Positions 9,094 to 21,637 of a stretch of 64,000 bases of DNA are shown here, piece by piece; the first letter of the stretch is position 1, and the number at the start of each line of letters is the position of its first letter. The notes beneath the pieces were generated by a model. The model made no database searches. It saw only the letters and a list, made by a program, of their open reading frames with translations, and had not been told where the DNA came from. The DNA comes from Alteromonas_E sp965248545. Its GTDB lineage: Bacteria; Pseudomonadota; Gammaproteobacteria; Enterobacterales; Alteromonadaceae. Where the stretch lies: contig OZ252110.1 of NCBI GenBank assembly GCA_965248545.1, positions 1,488,001 through 1,552,000 on the forward strand. The letters are read 5' to 3'. A program made the position numbers and the translations under genes.

Positions 9094-9210
9094 GTCTGGC
9101 GATGTGCTACTCTCACATGGGGAAGCCCCACACTACCATCGCCGCTAACGTGTTTCACTTCTGAGTTCGGAATGGAGTCAGGTGGTACCACGTCGCTATT
9201 GTCGCCAGAC
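9094..9210 (-). rRNA. rrf: 5S ribosomal RNA
   Basis: The minus strand reads GTCTGGCGACAATAGCG at the 5' end and ends with the complementary ATCGCCAGAC, giving the closing helix of 5S. The interior keeps the conserved CCGAACTCAGAAGTGAAAC segment. About 117 nt. It is the last gene of the operon, about 90 nt after 23S. Confidence 0.95.
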
Positions 9211-9302
9211 ATAAACTGTAAACAATATTGGAAAATCTGATATCAGTTAATTCAAGAGTGCGACTTGTTAAGCAATCGTCACATACAAACACATTAGGTG
9301 TT

Positions 9303-12172
<2,870 letters not shown>

Positions 12173-12378
12173 ATACAACCCTAATGCGTCTGCCTTTTGA
12201 CTTCAGACTCTTTAAGTGGCACCTACCAACGTAAGCACCTGCTGTATGCGTGACGTTTGCTAATCGCGCTATGACTTTCGTCATAGCTATACAAGTTTCG
12301 CTTGAAAGAACCGTCATTTTTAAAAATAACAATTCAATCAGTTACTCTTGGATTAAATTAATATCAGCTTTTCCATAT

Positions 12379-12390
12379 TGTTAAAGAACA
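12379..12390 (-). promoter_or_regulatory. boxA antitermination element in the 16S-23S spacer
   Basis: The minus strand reads TGTTCTTTAACA, a boxA match, between tRNA-Ile and 23S. It is where the NusB/S10 antitermination complex is expected to reload. The rest of the spacer (12173-12566) holds AT-rich rRNA processing sequence and no gene. Confidence 0.7.
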
Positions 12391-12566
12391 TTAAGGTTTA
12401 AAAAACCTTAATCAATAACGCATGTTATTCATTAAGACTCTTACCTTACGACCAGCGGCTACCTCATGCCTATCACTCTTTAGCGAGCAGCAAAAATGTC
12501 AGCAACTTCGCAAGTTGCGGTTAAACATTTTTACGTGACGATTCGCATCGCGAATCACAAGGTAAA

Positions 12567-12643
<77 letters not shown>

Positions 12644-12644
12644 G

Positions 12645-12720
12645 TGGTGGAGCTAAGCAGGATCGAACTGCTGACCTCCTGAATGCAAATCAGGCGCTCT
12701 CCCAGCTGAGCTATAGCCCC
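12645..12720 (-). tRNA. alaT: tRNA-Ala (anticodon TGC)
   Basis: The 76-nt minus-strand sequence starts GGGGCTATAGCTCAG and ends TAGCTCCACCA, with encoded CCA. The anticodon loop TTTGCAT gives TGC, alanine. The acceptor stem keeps the G3:U70 wobble pair that identifies tRNA-Ala. In E. coli spacers of this class Ile precedes Ala in transcription; here Ala is nearer 16S and is transcribed first. Confidence 0.97.
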
Positions 12721-12794
12721 ATATAATGGTCGTTCTCTTTCATAACAAAACAATCTGTGTGAGCACTGCATCAAAAATGTCTATCGACTTAAGG

Positions 12795-14327
<1,533 letters not shown>

Positions 14328-14420
14328 AATACTTGCGTCGTTTCTGTAAACAGAAACTAAAAATAAATTGTCGTTGTGACACTCTTAACGAGTGCCCACA
14401 CAGATTGTCTTGTTATAAAT

Positions 14421-14432
14421 TGTTAAAGAGCG
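14421..14432 (-). promoter_or_regulatory. boxA in the rRNA leader
   Basis: The minus strand reads CGCTCTTTAACA, the standard leader boxA, about 90 nt before mature 16S. It recruits the ribosomal antitermination complex. Confidence 0.75.
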
Positions 14433-14488
14433 TTGCGACTTTCGCCGCTGCTTGAAGTGTCTTAGTGACCTCCTCAAGCGGGATGCGC

Positions 14489-14516
14489 ATTCTACATTGT
14501 CGCATCTGAGAGTCAA
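14489..14516 (-). promoter_or_regulatory. rRNA promoter P2
   Basis: On the minus strand TTGACT (-35, 14516-14511) is 16 bp from TAGAAT (-10, 14494-14489), followed by a GC-rich discriminator GCGCATCC. This is typical of growth-rate-controlled rRNA promoters. Confidence 0.75.
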
Positions 14517-14639
14517 GCATTTTTTTGAAATTTTATTTTCAGCGATTTGCTTGAAACCCGCTTCTCACAAGGCTTGGCGAGAAACTAAACAAAGTTTGTT
14601 TGTTTTGTTCTCAACGTGTTCCCGTTGAAGCGAGCGCGC

Positions 14640-14667
14640 ATTTTACAGACCTTTTGAATTGGGTCAA
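14640..14667 (-). promoter_or_regulatory. rRNA promoter P1
   Basis: On the minus strand TTGACC (-35, 14667-14662) is 16 bp from TAAAAT (-10, 14645-14640), followed by the discriminator GCGCGCTC expected for ppGpp control. An A/T-rich stretch just upstream (14670-14700) could be an UP element. The stretch 14330-14779 holds only these promoters and leader RNA. Confidence 0.75.
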
Positions 14668-14779
14668 CACTTTTTGCAAAAAAACTTAAAAAAAGCGTGT
14701 TTTCGCCTGAAGAATGTTCAAAAAGGATGTTTAATACACATTTACGCTCTAATAAGTTCAAAAACGGTTAATAGAAGTA

Positions 14780-15319
14780 ATGACAGTAAAAACATATAAA
14801 GGGATAACCCCTTCTTTCGGTTCACGTAACTATATAGACGACAGTGCTGTTTTATATGGGGACATAGAGTTAGGAAACGACGCGAGTATTTGGCCACTAG
14901 TTGCAGCGCGGGGCGATGTTAATCATATTCGCATAGGGGAAAGGTCGAATGTGCAAGATGGAACAGTGCTACACGTAACCCGAACATCCGAGAAATTTCC
15001 CAAAGGCTTTCCTTTGGTTATTGGGGATGACGTCACAATTGGACACAAGTGCATGCTGCATGGTTGCACACTCGGTAATCGTATATTGGTCGGTATGGGG
15101 GCAATTGTTATGGACGGTGCAGTCGTAGAGGATGATGTCTTTATTGGCGCCGGCACCGTTGTCCCCCCGAACAAAGTCCTGCGTTCTGGCTATTTATACG
15201 TAGGTAATCCAATGATTGAAAAGCGCAAACTGTCAGACAGCGAAGTTGCTTTTCTCAAACAGTCTGCGCTTAACTATGTCAAGTTGAAAGACGAGTATAT
15301 AGAAGAAGCCTCTGCCTAA
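14780..15319 (+). CDS. yrdA: Gamma-carbonic anhydrase family protein (YrdA)
   Basis: Left-handed beta-helix protein of the gamma-carbonic anhydrase-like family, 179 residues, a trimer in relatives. Hexapeptide turns (IELGNDASIW, VVEDDVFIGAG) run through the middle. Metal-ligand histidines are visible in VLHVTR (about residue 66) and IGHKCMLHG (about 95-103). Whether it hydrates CO2 is uncertain; E. coli YrdA was not clearly active. It lies beside an rRNA operon as in E. coli (rrnD-yrdA-aroE). It overlaps the convergent gene by 3-4 bp at the stop codons. Confidence 0.92.
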   Translation: MTVKTYKGITPSFGSRNYIDDSAVLYGDIELGNDASIWPLVAARGDVNHIRIGERSNVQDGTVLHVTRTSEKFPKGFPLVIGDDVTIGHKCMLHGCTLGNRILVGMGAIVMDGAVVEDDVFIGAGTVVPPNKVLRSGYLYVGNPMIEKRKLSDSEVAFLKQSALNYVKLKDEYIEEASA

Positions 15320-16566
15320 CGCGCCATCACTTTATTAAGGAATACTTGATCGCAGTCGTTTTGCTCGGCAGGTTGGGCGTCTAAAAGAGTGGCAACGATA
15401 CAATGAACATTGACGTTCTCAACACTTGGCCATTGGCTATTTGGTTCAACACCATTGCCTTTAACGATCAGTGTTGCATGCATTTCTTTGGCCTTTGGGT
15501 CATAGCCATGTGACGCAACATATGTAGGGCTAAAGGGAATATGTCGTTGAGAGATCAACCAGCCCAGCTCTGGCATTAACACGATGTCCGGCTGTCGAGT
15601 CGGATGTCCCAAGTGAGCGTTGTTGGGCATATTGGACTCGTCATAGACCTGCCAATGCTCACTGTGGGCCCGCAAATCCTTCACCAAACGTTCACTATTA
15701 ACTTGTTCTCCCAAGTAGAGATAAGCAAATATCTGATTACCGACTAACTTGCTGTATAGCTGAGGTGAGTAAACGTGTTTAGGATCTGAGGTTTTGCGCC
15801 ACATGTCATTACCAATGACTTCGTCAATGTAAATAATTTGCTCGGAAGATAACCCGGTCATACCGTGATCTCCCACGATGATAATGGCGGTATCTTGGTA
15901 TAGCTGTCGTTGTTTTAGACCACTAATGAGTTCGCCAACCAAATTGTCAACTTCCGTAGCTGCTTCACTGGCTTGAATACTCTCGACACCAAAAGAGTGC
16001 TGTGCACTATCCAGAATGGAAAAGTACAGTGATATAAACGCAGGGACAGATTCATCTTGGTCAAGCCAAGACAAGACTTGTTCCACGCGCTCCATATTTG
16101 GTTTGTAGTGATCATATTTAAACCAATAGGTTGGCCGTTTATCATCCACTAAGGCCTCAGAACCGACCCAAAACATGGATGCTGTTGTAAAGCCCTGTCG
16201 CTCCAATACATTCCAAATCGGGTCCCCTTGGAAGAATTCTGGATCACCGCCATCAGACTGTCTAAATAAGCGTCCAAGTTCTCGATCATACGTGTTATTG
16301 GCTAGTACCCCGTTGCGATTTGGGTAAAGCCCCGTCGCCATCGCATAAAAATTTGGGAAAGTTTTAGACGGGAATACAGGAATCAAGGAGTCAGCCTTGG
16401 CACCGTCCGCTGCCAATTTGGCCAAATTTTTCATATTCCAGCGTTCGACAGCATCGTGAGACAAGCCATCGATACCGATTAATATAACCGACTGATTGTT
16501 CGTAGACGCTAATGAGTTAAAACTAATTAAACATACGAAACACAGGTAAAGCTGAAAAGGCTTCAA
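15316..16566 (-). CDS. Secreted ectonucleotide pyrophosphatase/phosphodiesterase (NPP-like)
   Basis: Alkaline-phosphatase-fold enzyme expected to hydrolyse nucleotide pyrophosphate or phosphodiester bonds outside the cytoplasm. The N-terminus is a signal peptide ending near FNSLAS. Metal site one starts at ILIGIDGLS; the nucleophile threonine is in FPSKTFPNFYAM; later metal ligands are in IIVGDHGM and in the SHGYDP segment. I start at the TTG at 16566 because GAGG lies 8 nt upstream; the longer frame starts at another TTG at 16581 without such a site. Either way about 416-421 residues, usual for bacterial NPPs. It splits yrdA from aroE. Confidence 0.85.
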   Translation of the reverse strand: MKPFQLYLCFVCLISFNSLASTNNQSVILIGIDGLSHDAVERWNMKNLAKLAADGAKADSLIPVFPSKTFPNFYAMATGLYPNRNGVLANNTYDRELGRLFRQSDGGDPEFFQGDPIWNVLERQGFTTASMFWVGSEALVDDKRPTYWFKYDHYKPNMERVEQVLSWLDQDESVPAFISLYFSILDSAQHSFGVESIQASEAATEVDNLVGELISGLKQRQLYQDTAIIIVGDHGMTGLSSEQIIYIDEVIGNDMWRKTSDPKHVYSPQLYSKLVGNQIFAYLYLGEQVNSERLVKDLRAHSEHWQVYDESNMPNNAHLGHPTRQPDIVLMPELGWLISQRHIPFSPTYVASHGYDPKAKEMHATLIVKGNGVEPNSQWPSVENVNVHCIVATLLDAQPAEQNDCDQVFLNKVMAR

Positions 16567-16670
16567 AGCGACTGTCCTCAAAGAATAAAAACGAACAGAG
16601 CATATAAGTCTTCATCGGACTTAACAACCACATAAGGTCGTTGCCTCAGCAGATGAATTACAGGACTAAA

Positions 16671-17507
16671 TTAGCCAATCGCTATATTAGCCCTAAGCTG
16701 GTCGATTACCGGTTGAATCTTTGGTTCAAAGCCTGTCCAAATCTGGAAACTTTTAGCCGCCTGGCCGACCAGCATACCGAGCCCATCGGCTATGTGTGCC
16801 GCGCCATTTTGCAAAGCCCATTGTAAAAATGTGGTTGGCTCATTTTTGTAAGCCATATCGTATACCAACTCACTACTGGCAAACACTTGCTCAGGAATAT
16901 CCGGACACTTATCTGCTAAGCTCAGCGAAGTGGCATTAATGATCACATCAAACTCTTGTTCGGGGGCTAACTCGAATGAAGACGCAGAAATATCGGTTGT
17001 ATTTTTAAGGCTATTCCCGATATCCACTAGTTCTTCTGCTTTGGCAACGGTCCGATTAGCGAGAACCAATCGGCTTGGTTGGCAAGCCAGCAGCGAACGT
17101 AAAACGCCTCGCGCGGCGCCACCAGCCCCCAACATTAATATCCTAGTGCCTTTTAAACCAAAGCCTTGCTGCTGAATATCATTAACTAAACCAATTCCAT
17201 CGGTGTTGTATCCGGCCAAGCTCCCATCACCCAGTTTTGCGATGGTGTTAACAGCCCCAGCTATTTTGGCATCATCACTTAAACTCGTGACGGCTTGATA
17301 GGCCTGCAATTTAAATGGTGCTGTTATGTTACAGCCACGCGACGTAGCATTCGCAAGAAACGTTTGTAAGTCACGACGAAAATCATGCTCAGTAGACAGT
17401 ATGGCCTGATAAGAAATAGGTAAACCAAACTGAGCCGCAAAAGCCTGGTGAATAATAGGAGATTTACTTTGCTTGATGGGGTTTCCAAAAACCGCGTAAT
17501 TTTGCAT
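16671..17507 (-). CDS. aroE: Shikimate dehydrogenase
   Basis: Reduces 3-dehydroshikimate to shikimate with NADPH in the aromatic amino-acid pathway; cytoplasmic. The 278 residues match the family. The substrate site is SKSPIIHQAF, with the catalytic lysine in NITAPFKLQAY and the partner aspartate in LAGYNTDGIGL; the NADP loop is GAGGAARGVL. The ATG at 17507 gives the standard MQNYAVFGNP start; an upstream TTG frame adds three residues. No strong ribosome site is visible. Confidence 0.95.
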   Translation of the reverse strand: MQNYAVFGNPIKQSKSPIIHQAFAAQFGLPISYQAILSTEHDFRRDLQTFLANATSRGCNITAPFKLQAYQAVTSLSDDAKIAGAVNTIAKLGDGSLAGYNTDGIGLVNDIQQQGFGLKGTRILMLGAGGAARGVLRSLLACQPSRLVLANRTVAKAEELVDIGNSLKNTTDISASSFELAPEQEFDVIINATSLSLADKCPDIPEQVFASSELVYDMAYKNEPTTFLQWALQNGAAHIADGLGMLVGQAAKSFQIWTGFEPKIQPVIDQLRANIAIG

Positions 17508-17553
17508 GGAGACCAAAGCGTTAATTATTTTTGAGACACTCTACCGTGCTGAC

Positions 17554-17590
17554 AAAAAAAATAAACCCCTCCGGGACAAGAGGGGTTTAT
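17554..17590 (-). terminator. Intrinsic terminator after ompW
   Basis: An 11-bp stem (17561-17571 ATAAACCCCTC with 17580-17590 GAGGGGTTTAT) is followed on the minus strand by a run of T (complement of 17554-17560). It ends the ompW transcript before aroE, so aroE needs its own promoter in the 46 bp left. Confidence 0.9.
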
Positions 17591-17636
17591 CTACGCCTAT
17601 GCAGGCATACCGAGGTTGTCTGATGCTGTCGAAACG

Positions 17637-18320
17637 TTAGAACTTATAACCTACAGAAACGGTGTAAACCCAAGGGTCAATATCGACTGATACTGCACCC
17701 GGGGCGTTATCAGCGCCAAGCGCTGCATTGTCTAGTGTGAAGGTAGCGTCTGTGCTGATGTCGATGTAACGAACAGAGGCATTAACAAACCAATTTTTAT
17801 CTACCATATAGTCGAAACCAACTTGCGCAGTAACACCAAACGATGCATCTAGGTCCAAATCGCTAAATCCGAGCCCTTCATTGGTAGACGTGAACTCTTC
17901 ATCAAAGAAGATTGTGTAGTTCAAACCCAAACCAGCATATGGCTGGAAAGGCGCTGCGGCATCATTAAAATAATAGTTTGCAGTAACAGATGGGGGTAAA
18001 TGCGTAACTTCACCCAACTTTCCAAGACCCAGTGGGTTGGTGTTCACATTAACGTCATGCTTGAATGGTGTTGCAGCAAGCAGTTCCACGTTCCATTTGT
18101 CATTAAAGAAGTACGCAACGTTTAAACCAAGTTGAGTATTATTGTCTACGTTAACCCCAAAACCTAGATCGCCGCCACCGACTGTTACGTTAGAGCTTGA
18201 TTCATCAGGGCTAACCGTTGTTAGACCTGCACGAACGATGATGTCGCCTTTTTCAAATGCAAGGACTGACGGTGCTGCAACTACGGCAGCCAGTGCGATC
18301 GCAAGTGTAGTTTTTTTCAT
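17637..18320 (-). CDS. ompW: OmpW family outer-membrane protein
   Basis: Eight-stranded outer-membrane beta-barrel, 227 residues. A signal peptide ends at VLAFEKG (about residue 21-22), and the mature start FEKGDIIVRAGLTTVSPDESS is the OmpW signature. The C-terminus ends in Phe (VGYKF), the outer-membrane assembly signal. Relatives form a narrow hydrophobic channel and respond to oxygen and stress. It stands alone with its own terminator and a promoter with FNR-like boxes, in keeping with FNR control of ompW in E. coli. Confidence 0.93.
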   Translation of the reverse strand: MKKTTLAIALAAVVAAPSVLAFEKGDIIVRAGLTTVSPDESSSNVTVGGGDLGFGVNVDNNTQLGLNVAYFFNDKWNVELLAATPFKHDVNVNTNPLGLGKLGEVTHLPPSVTANYYFNDAAAPFQPYAGLGLNYTIFFDEEFTSTNEGLGFSDLDLDASFGVTAQVGFDYMVDKNWFVNASVRYIDISTDATFTLDNAALGADNAPGAVSVDIDPWVYTVSVGYKF

Positions 18321-18353
18321 AAGTTTTCTCTCTGTGTTTTAATTTATGCTGCG

Positions 18354-18394
18354 AATATAAACACACTTACGAAAAAAAAATTGATCTAGAACAA
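18354..18394 (-). promoter_or_regulatory. ompW promoter with proximal FNR-like box
   Basis: On the minus strand a -10 TATATT lies at 18359-18354. The plus strand at 18381-18394 reads TTGATCTAGAACAA, one mismatch from the FNR consensus TTGAT-N4-ATCAA. Its centre is about 41 bp upstream of the inferred start near 18347, the spacing of FNR-activated promoters. Inferred from spacing; no start site is mapped. Confidence 0.55.
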
Positions 18395-18429
18395 CAGTTA
18401 AATTCTTGTCTTTTAACAGAAAATCGCGC

Positions 18430-18443
18430 TTGATCTAAATCAA
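18430..18443. promoter_or_regulatory. Distal consensus FNR box upstream of ompW
   Basis: TTGATCTAAATCAA is a perfect TTGAT-N4-ATCAA match, 49 bp upstream of the proximal box. It lies between the hemF stop and ompW. Confidence 0.65.
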
Positions 18444-18474
18444 TGTTTTTGGTGATGAAAAGCCTCGATAAAGG

Positions 18475-19398
18475 TTACCAATCGGTGGGTTTGAGCCAGT
18501 TTTGTAGCTCCGCTTCATGGGTATTTTCTGCTGCTTGATACGCGTACTCCCATCGGGCCAGTGGTGGCATAGACATCAAAATTGACTCTGTTCGGCCGCC
18601 ACTCTGAAGACCAAATAACGTGCCACGGTCATATACCAGATTAAACTCTACGTAGCGCCCGCGTCGATATAACTGAAATTGACGCTGTTGATCAGAAAAC
18701 GCTCGGTTTCTGTTGCGCTCAATAATTGGACCGTAAGCATCCATGTAGCCATTACCTACGGCTTGCATGTAGGCAAATGATCGTTCGAAGCCCCATTGAT
18801 TTAAGTCATCGAAAAACAAACCGCCAACACCGCGCGTTTCGTTGCGATGCGGCAAAAAGAAATATCGGTCACACCATGCTTTGTGCTCTGCGTAAACCTC
18901 GTCACCAAATGGTGCGCAGAGCTTCTTAGCAACCGAGTGCCAATGAGCAACATCGTCTTTGTTTGGATAAAAAGGAGTCAAATCAAACCCTCCGCCAAAC
19001 CACCAGATAGGTTCAGCCCCTTCCTTTTCAGCAACAAAGAATCGAACATTGGCATGTGATGTTGGGATATAGGGGTTTTGCGGGTGAATCACCAATGACA
19101 CGCCCATGGCTTGAAAGTGTCGCCCAGCAAGCTCTGGTCTTGCCGCAGTTGCTGAGGCCGGCATCTTGTCGCCAAATACGTGTGAGAAATTTACGCCTCC
19201 CTGCTCTATCACCTGACCTTTTGACATCACCCGAGAGCGACCACCACCACCTTGAGGCCTCTCCCATTGATCGGTTATGAAGTGCCCCTCTCCATCTAGA
19301 TGTTCTAACTTGGCACAGATAGATTGCTGCAAGTCGAGAAGATAGTGTTTGACGCGTTGAATGTGATCGGTAGAGATAGACTCAAGCTGAGCTGACAC
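18475..19398 (-). CDS. hemF: Oxygen-dependent coproporphyrinogen III oxidase
   Basis: Oxidative decarboxylation of coproporphyrinogen III to protoporphyrinogen IX using O2, in heme synthesis; cytoplasmic. At 307 residues it matches HemF (E. coli 299). Signature blocks are GGGGRSRVM, the VRFF strand, WWFGGGFDLTPFYP and FNLVYDRGTLFGLQSGGRTE. The start is GTG at 19398 with AAAGGAA about 8 nt upstream. It follows yrdD by 23 bp. In most relatives tsaC sits between these two; it is absent here. Confidence 0.95.
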   Translation of the reverse strand: MSAQLESISTDHIQRVKHYLLDLQQSICAKLEHLDGEGHFITDQWERPQGGGGRSRVMSKGQVIEQGGVNFSHVFGDKMPASATAARPELAGRHFQAMGVSLVIHPQNPYIPTSHANVRFFVAEKEGAEPIWWFGGGFDLTPFYPNKDDVAHWHSVAKKLCAPFGDEVYAEHKAWCDRYFFLPHRNETRGVGGLFFDDLNQWGFERSFAYMQAVGNGYMDAYGPIIERNRNRAFSDQQRQFQLYRRGRYVEFNLVYDRGTLFGLQSGGRTESILMSMPPLARWEYAYQAAENTHEAELQNWLKPTDW

Positions 19399-19421
19399 AA
19401 AAATTTCCTTTGGATTGTTCG

Positions 19422-19964
19422 TTATTGCTTATGACCGCAATCTGGTTTTGGGCAAACCAGATGATCTTTCATTTCGAGCATGATACCCCAATTACACTTT
19501 TGACATCGAGTCGCAACTGGCTTGTGGTTGACTGCGTACTTGCATTTGGGGAATTGGTTGCAGCTGAAGAAGGTCTTACCGAAACGATTGGTGCGCTGGA
19601 CTAACTCACCAGATTCACATGCGGGGCATTTTACCTGGGTTTGTTCCTGAGGTTTGATTGATTCAATGTGGTGACAGTCTGGCATGTTAGTACAGCCAAT
19701 AAATAGTCCATAGCGTCCTTTTTTGACGGCCAGCTGACTACTGCACTCTGGACATGTAGAACCCTCGATCAGCTTCACAATATGGGTTTCATTGTCATGT
19801 AGAGGCTTAATGTAGCCACACTCAGGGTAAGTTGAGCAGCCAATAAAGGCGCCGCCCTTACCCCGACGAATAACTAACGAAGAACTGCACTTCGGACACG
19901 GCCCAAAAGCGTCATCTAATGCGTGATTTGCCGCTTGAAACAGCGAATGATCGATCTTACTCAA
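19422..19964 (-). CDS. yrdD: Topoisomerase-type zinc-finger protein (YrdD)
   Basis: 180 residues, the length of E. coli YrdD. It holds three clear C4 zinc ribbons of the topoisomerase I C-terminal type: CPKCSSSLVIRRGKGGAFIGC at about 18-38, CPECSSQL..GLFIGC at about 71-91 and CPACESGEL..TFFSC at about 113-134, plus a fourth CQKC..CPKPDCGH near the end. There is no topoisomerase catalytic domain. It probably binds single-stranded nucleic acid; no role is firmly known. It lies in the smg-dprA cluster as usual. Confidence 0.88.
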   Translation of the reverse strand: MSKIDHSLFQAANHALDDAFGPCPKCSSSLVIRRGKGGAFIGCSTYPECGYIKPLHDNETHIVKLIEGSTCPECSSQLAVKKGRYGLFIGCTNMPDCHHIESIKPQEQTQVKCPACESGELVQRTNRFGKTFFSCNQFPKCKYAVNHKPVATRCQKCNWGIMLEMKDHLVCPKPDCGHKQ

Positions 19965-19994
19965 CGTACCCTCAATTCACTGTCCCTCGATGGA

Positions 19995-20471
19995 TTAGTG
20001 CAACACTCCGTCACACTCATCAAAGAGCAAATCTTCCATCTGTGCGTATGCTTTTTCCTTGCCTGGTACATTAAATAGCACCATCAAGATGACCCATTTT
20101 AGATCTTCCAAGCAAAACTCAGTTGCGTCGATTTCCATTACGCGGTCAATCACCATTTCACGCGTAGCACCGTCGAGCAAATTGACTTGTTCCAAGAACA
20201 TCAAAAAGCCACGGCACTCAACGTCTAAGCGCATCTCTTCTTCGTGAGTATACACGCGCGTGACATAAGAGATTTCAGGTTTGGTTAAGTAAGGTTTAAT
20301 ATCCGTCTCTTGCAGAGCGGCTAACTTCTCAAGCCATGCAAGCGCTTTGTAGATCTCATCATGATGGAAACCCGCTCGAACCAGCTCTTCTGTCAACTCA
20401 TCTTGGTCAACATGAATTTCTGTTTCACTGTGAATGAAATTTTCGAACAGATACATGAGGATATCGAACAT
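19995..20471 (-). CDS. smg: Smg family protein (DUF494)
   Basis: 158 residues, the family length (E. coli Smg 157). The start MFDILMYLFENFIHSE and the middle block with EEMRLDVECRGFLMFLEQ are family features. Function is unknown; in many genomes the gene is fixed next to dprA, as here (1 bp between the dprA stop and its ATG), which implies co-transcription. Confidence 0.9.
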   Translation of the reverse strand: MFDILMYLFENFIHSETEIHVDQDELTEELVRAGFHHDEIYKALAWLEKLAALQETDIKPYLTKPEISYVTRVYTHEEEMRLDVECRGFLMFLEQVNLLDGATREMVIDRVMEIDATEFCLEDLKWVILMVLFNVPGKEKAYAQMEDLLFDECDGVLH

Positions 20472-20472
20472 A

Positions 20473-21597
20473 TTATTTTCCCCTCAATTTGACATAGCCT
20501 CCAGCAGTGGACGCTACGAAACCTCGCAACTCGTATTCTAATAATGCTGCCAAAACCTCTTGAACTGGCAGCTCGCTGCGTTCGGTGATGATGTCAATTG
20601 GAGTGACATCAAAGTCTACACTATCTAACAATCTAGAGGTTGCCAAGGGGGATATGGGACTTTTTTTACCAACTTCAATTGACGACGGTACCTGTGTTAA
20701 ATTAAGCGATTGAAATTCATCCAAAATATGCTCGCTACAGGTGACTAGTTTTGCGCCCTGCTGAATCAGAAAGTGACAACCCTCTGACTGAATTTGGTGA
20801 ATGTTGCCTGGCAGTGCAAACACTTCTCGATTCTGTTCCAAAGCGCAGCGCACCGTAATTAAAGAGCCACTCTTGATGGCGGCCTCGATTACCAGCACAC
20901 CAAGTGACAATCCACTCACGATACGATTGCGTCTCGGGAAGTGTTCAGCCTTTGCCGGCGTTCCGGGGGAAAATTCGCTTATCAGTAGGTTACCGTCGCT
21001 CAGCATTTGCTCATAAATAGCTGAATGTCGCTTCGGATAGATGCGATCGATACCACAACCCAAAACGGCAATCGTGTTACCCACTGACATCGCCCCTCGG
21101 TGCGCGCAAGCATCGATACCCAAGGCCAAGCCACTGGTGATCACGATTCCTTTTCGAGCAAGTTGCTCTGCCATATCATATGCAGCAGAGCGGCCATAGT
21201 GTGATGGGCTTCGACATCCGACTATGGCAATCTGGTGACGCATCAGTAGGGTGATATCACCGTGAGCAAACAACACCAGCGGCGGCGACGATATTTGCTT
21301 GAGAAGAGCAGGATAAGCATCATCCTCGATAGTTACAATATACTGCTGATGGTTTGGCTGATGCCAGTTCTGCAACGCTTGGACACGGCGCTGATAGTCA
21401 GCACAGAGCAGCTGTTTGGCTTGAGAGAGGCTAAAACCACGGTTTTGCAGTTGGGATACCGAACAACACGTTAATGATTTGAACTCGGAATCAGAGCACT
21501 GCTGAATGTAACGTTGGTAGCCAAATCTAGGTAGGTTGTGCAACATCAGTAATTCAAATTGACGTTGCACATCCACCCATTGATTCTGGGAATTCAT
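20473..21597 (-). CDS. dprA: DNA processing protein DprA (Smf)
   Basis: Binds incoming single-stranded DNA and loads RecA during transformation; cytoplasmic. 374 residues. A Rossmann-like core carries GCRSPSHYGR, SGLALGIDACAHRGA and LGCGIDRIYPKRH; residues about 305-370 form the winged-helix tail. I start at ATG 21597 because AAGGAGGAGAC lies directly before it; the longer frame from GTG 21615 would run through that ribosome site. No other competence gene is in the window, and DprA is kept in many species without known competence. Confidence 0.95.
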   Translation of the reverse strand: MNSQNQWVDVQRQFELLMLHNLPRFGYQRYIQQCSDSEFKSLTCCSVSQLQNRGFSLSQAKQLLCADYQRRVQALQNWHQPNHQQYIVTIEDDAYPALLKQISSPPLVLFAHGDITLLMRHQIAIVGCRSPSHYGRSAAYDMAEQLARKGIVITSGLALGIDACAHRGAMSVGNTIAVLGCGIDRIYPKRHSAIYEQMLSDGNLLISEFSPGTPAKAEHFPRRNRIVSGLSLGVLVIEAAIKSGSLITVRCALEQNREVFALPGNIHQIQSEGCHFLIQQGAKLVTCSEHILDEFQSLNLTQVPSSIEVGKKSPISPLATSRLLDSVDFDVTPIDIITERSELPVQEVLAALLEYELRGFVASTAGGYVKLRGK

Positions 21598-21637
21598 GTC
21601 TCCTCCTTGAGACACTCAAAGATGACCGTAAGATTGT

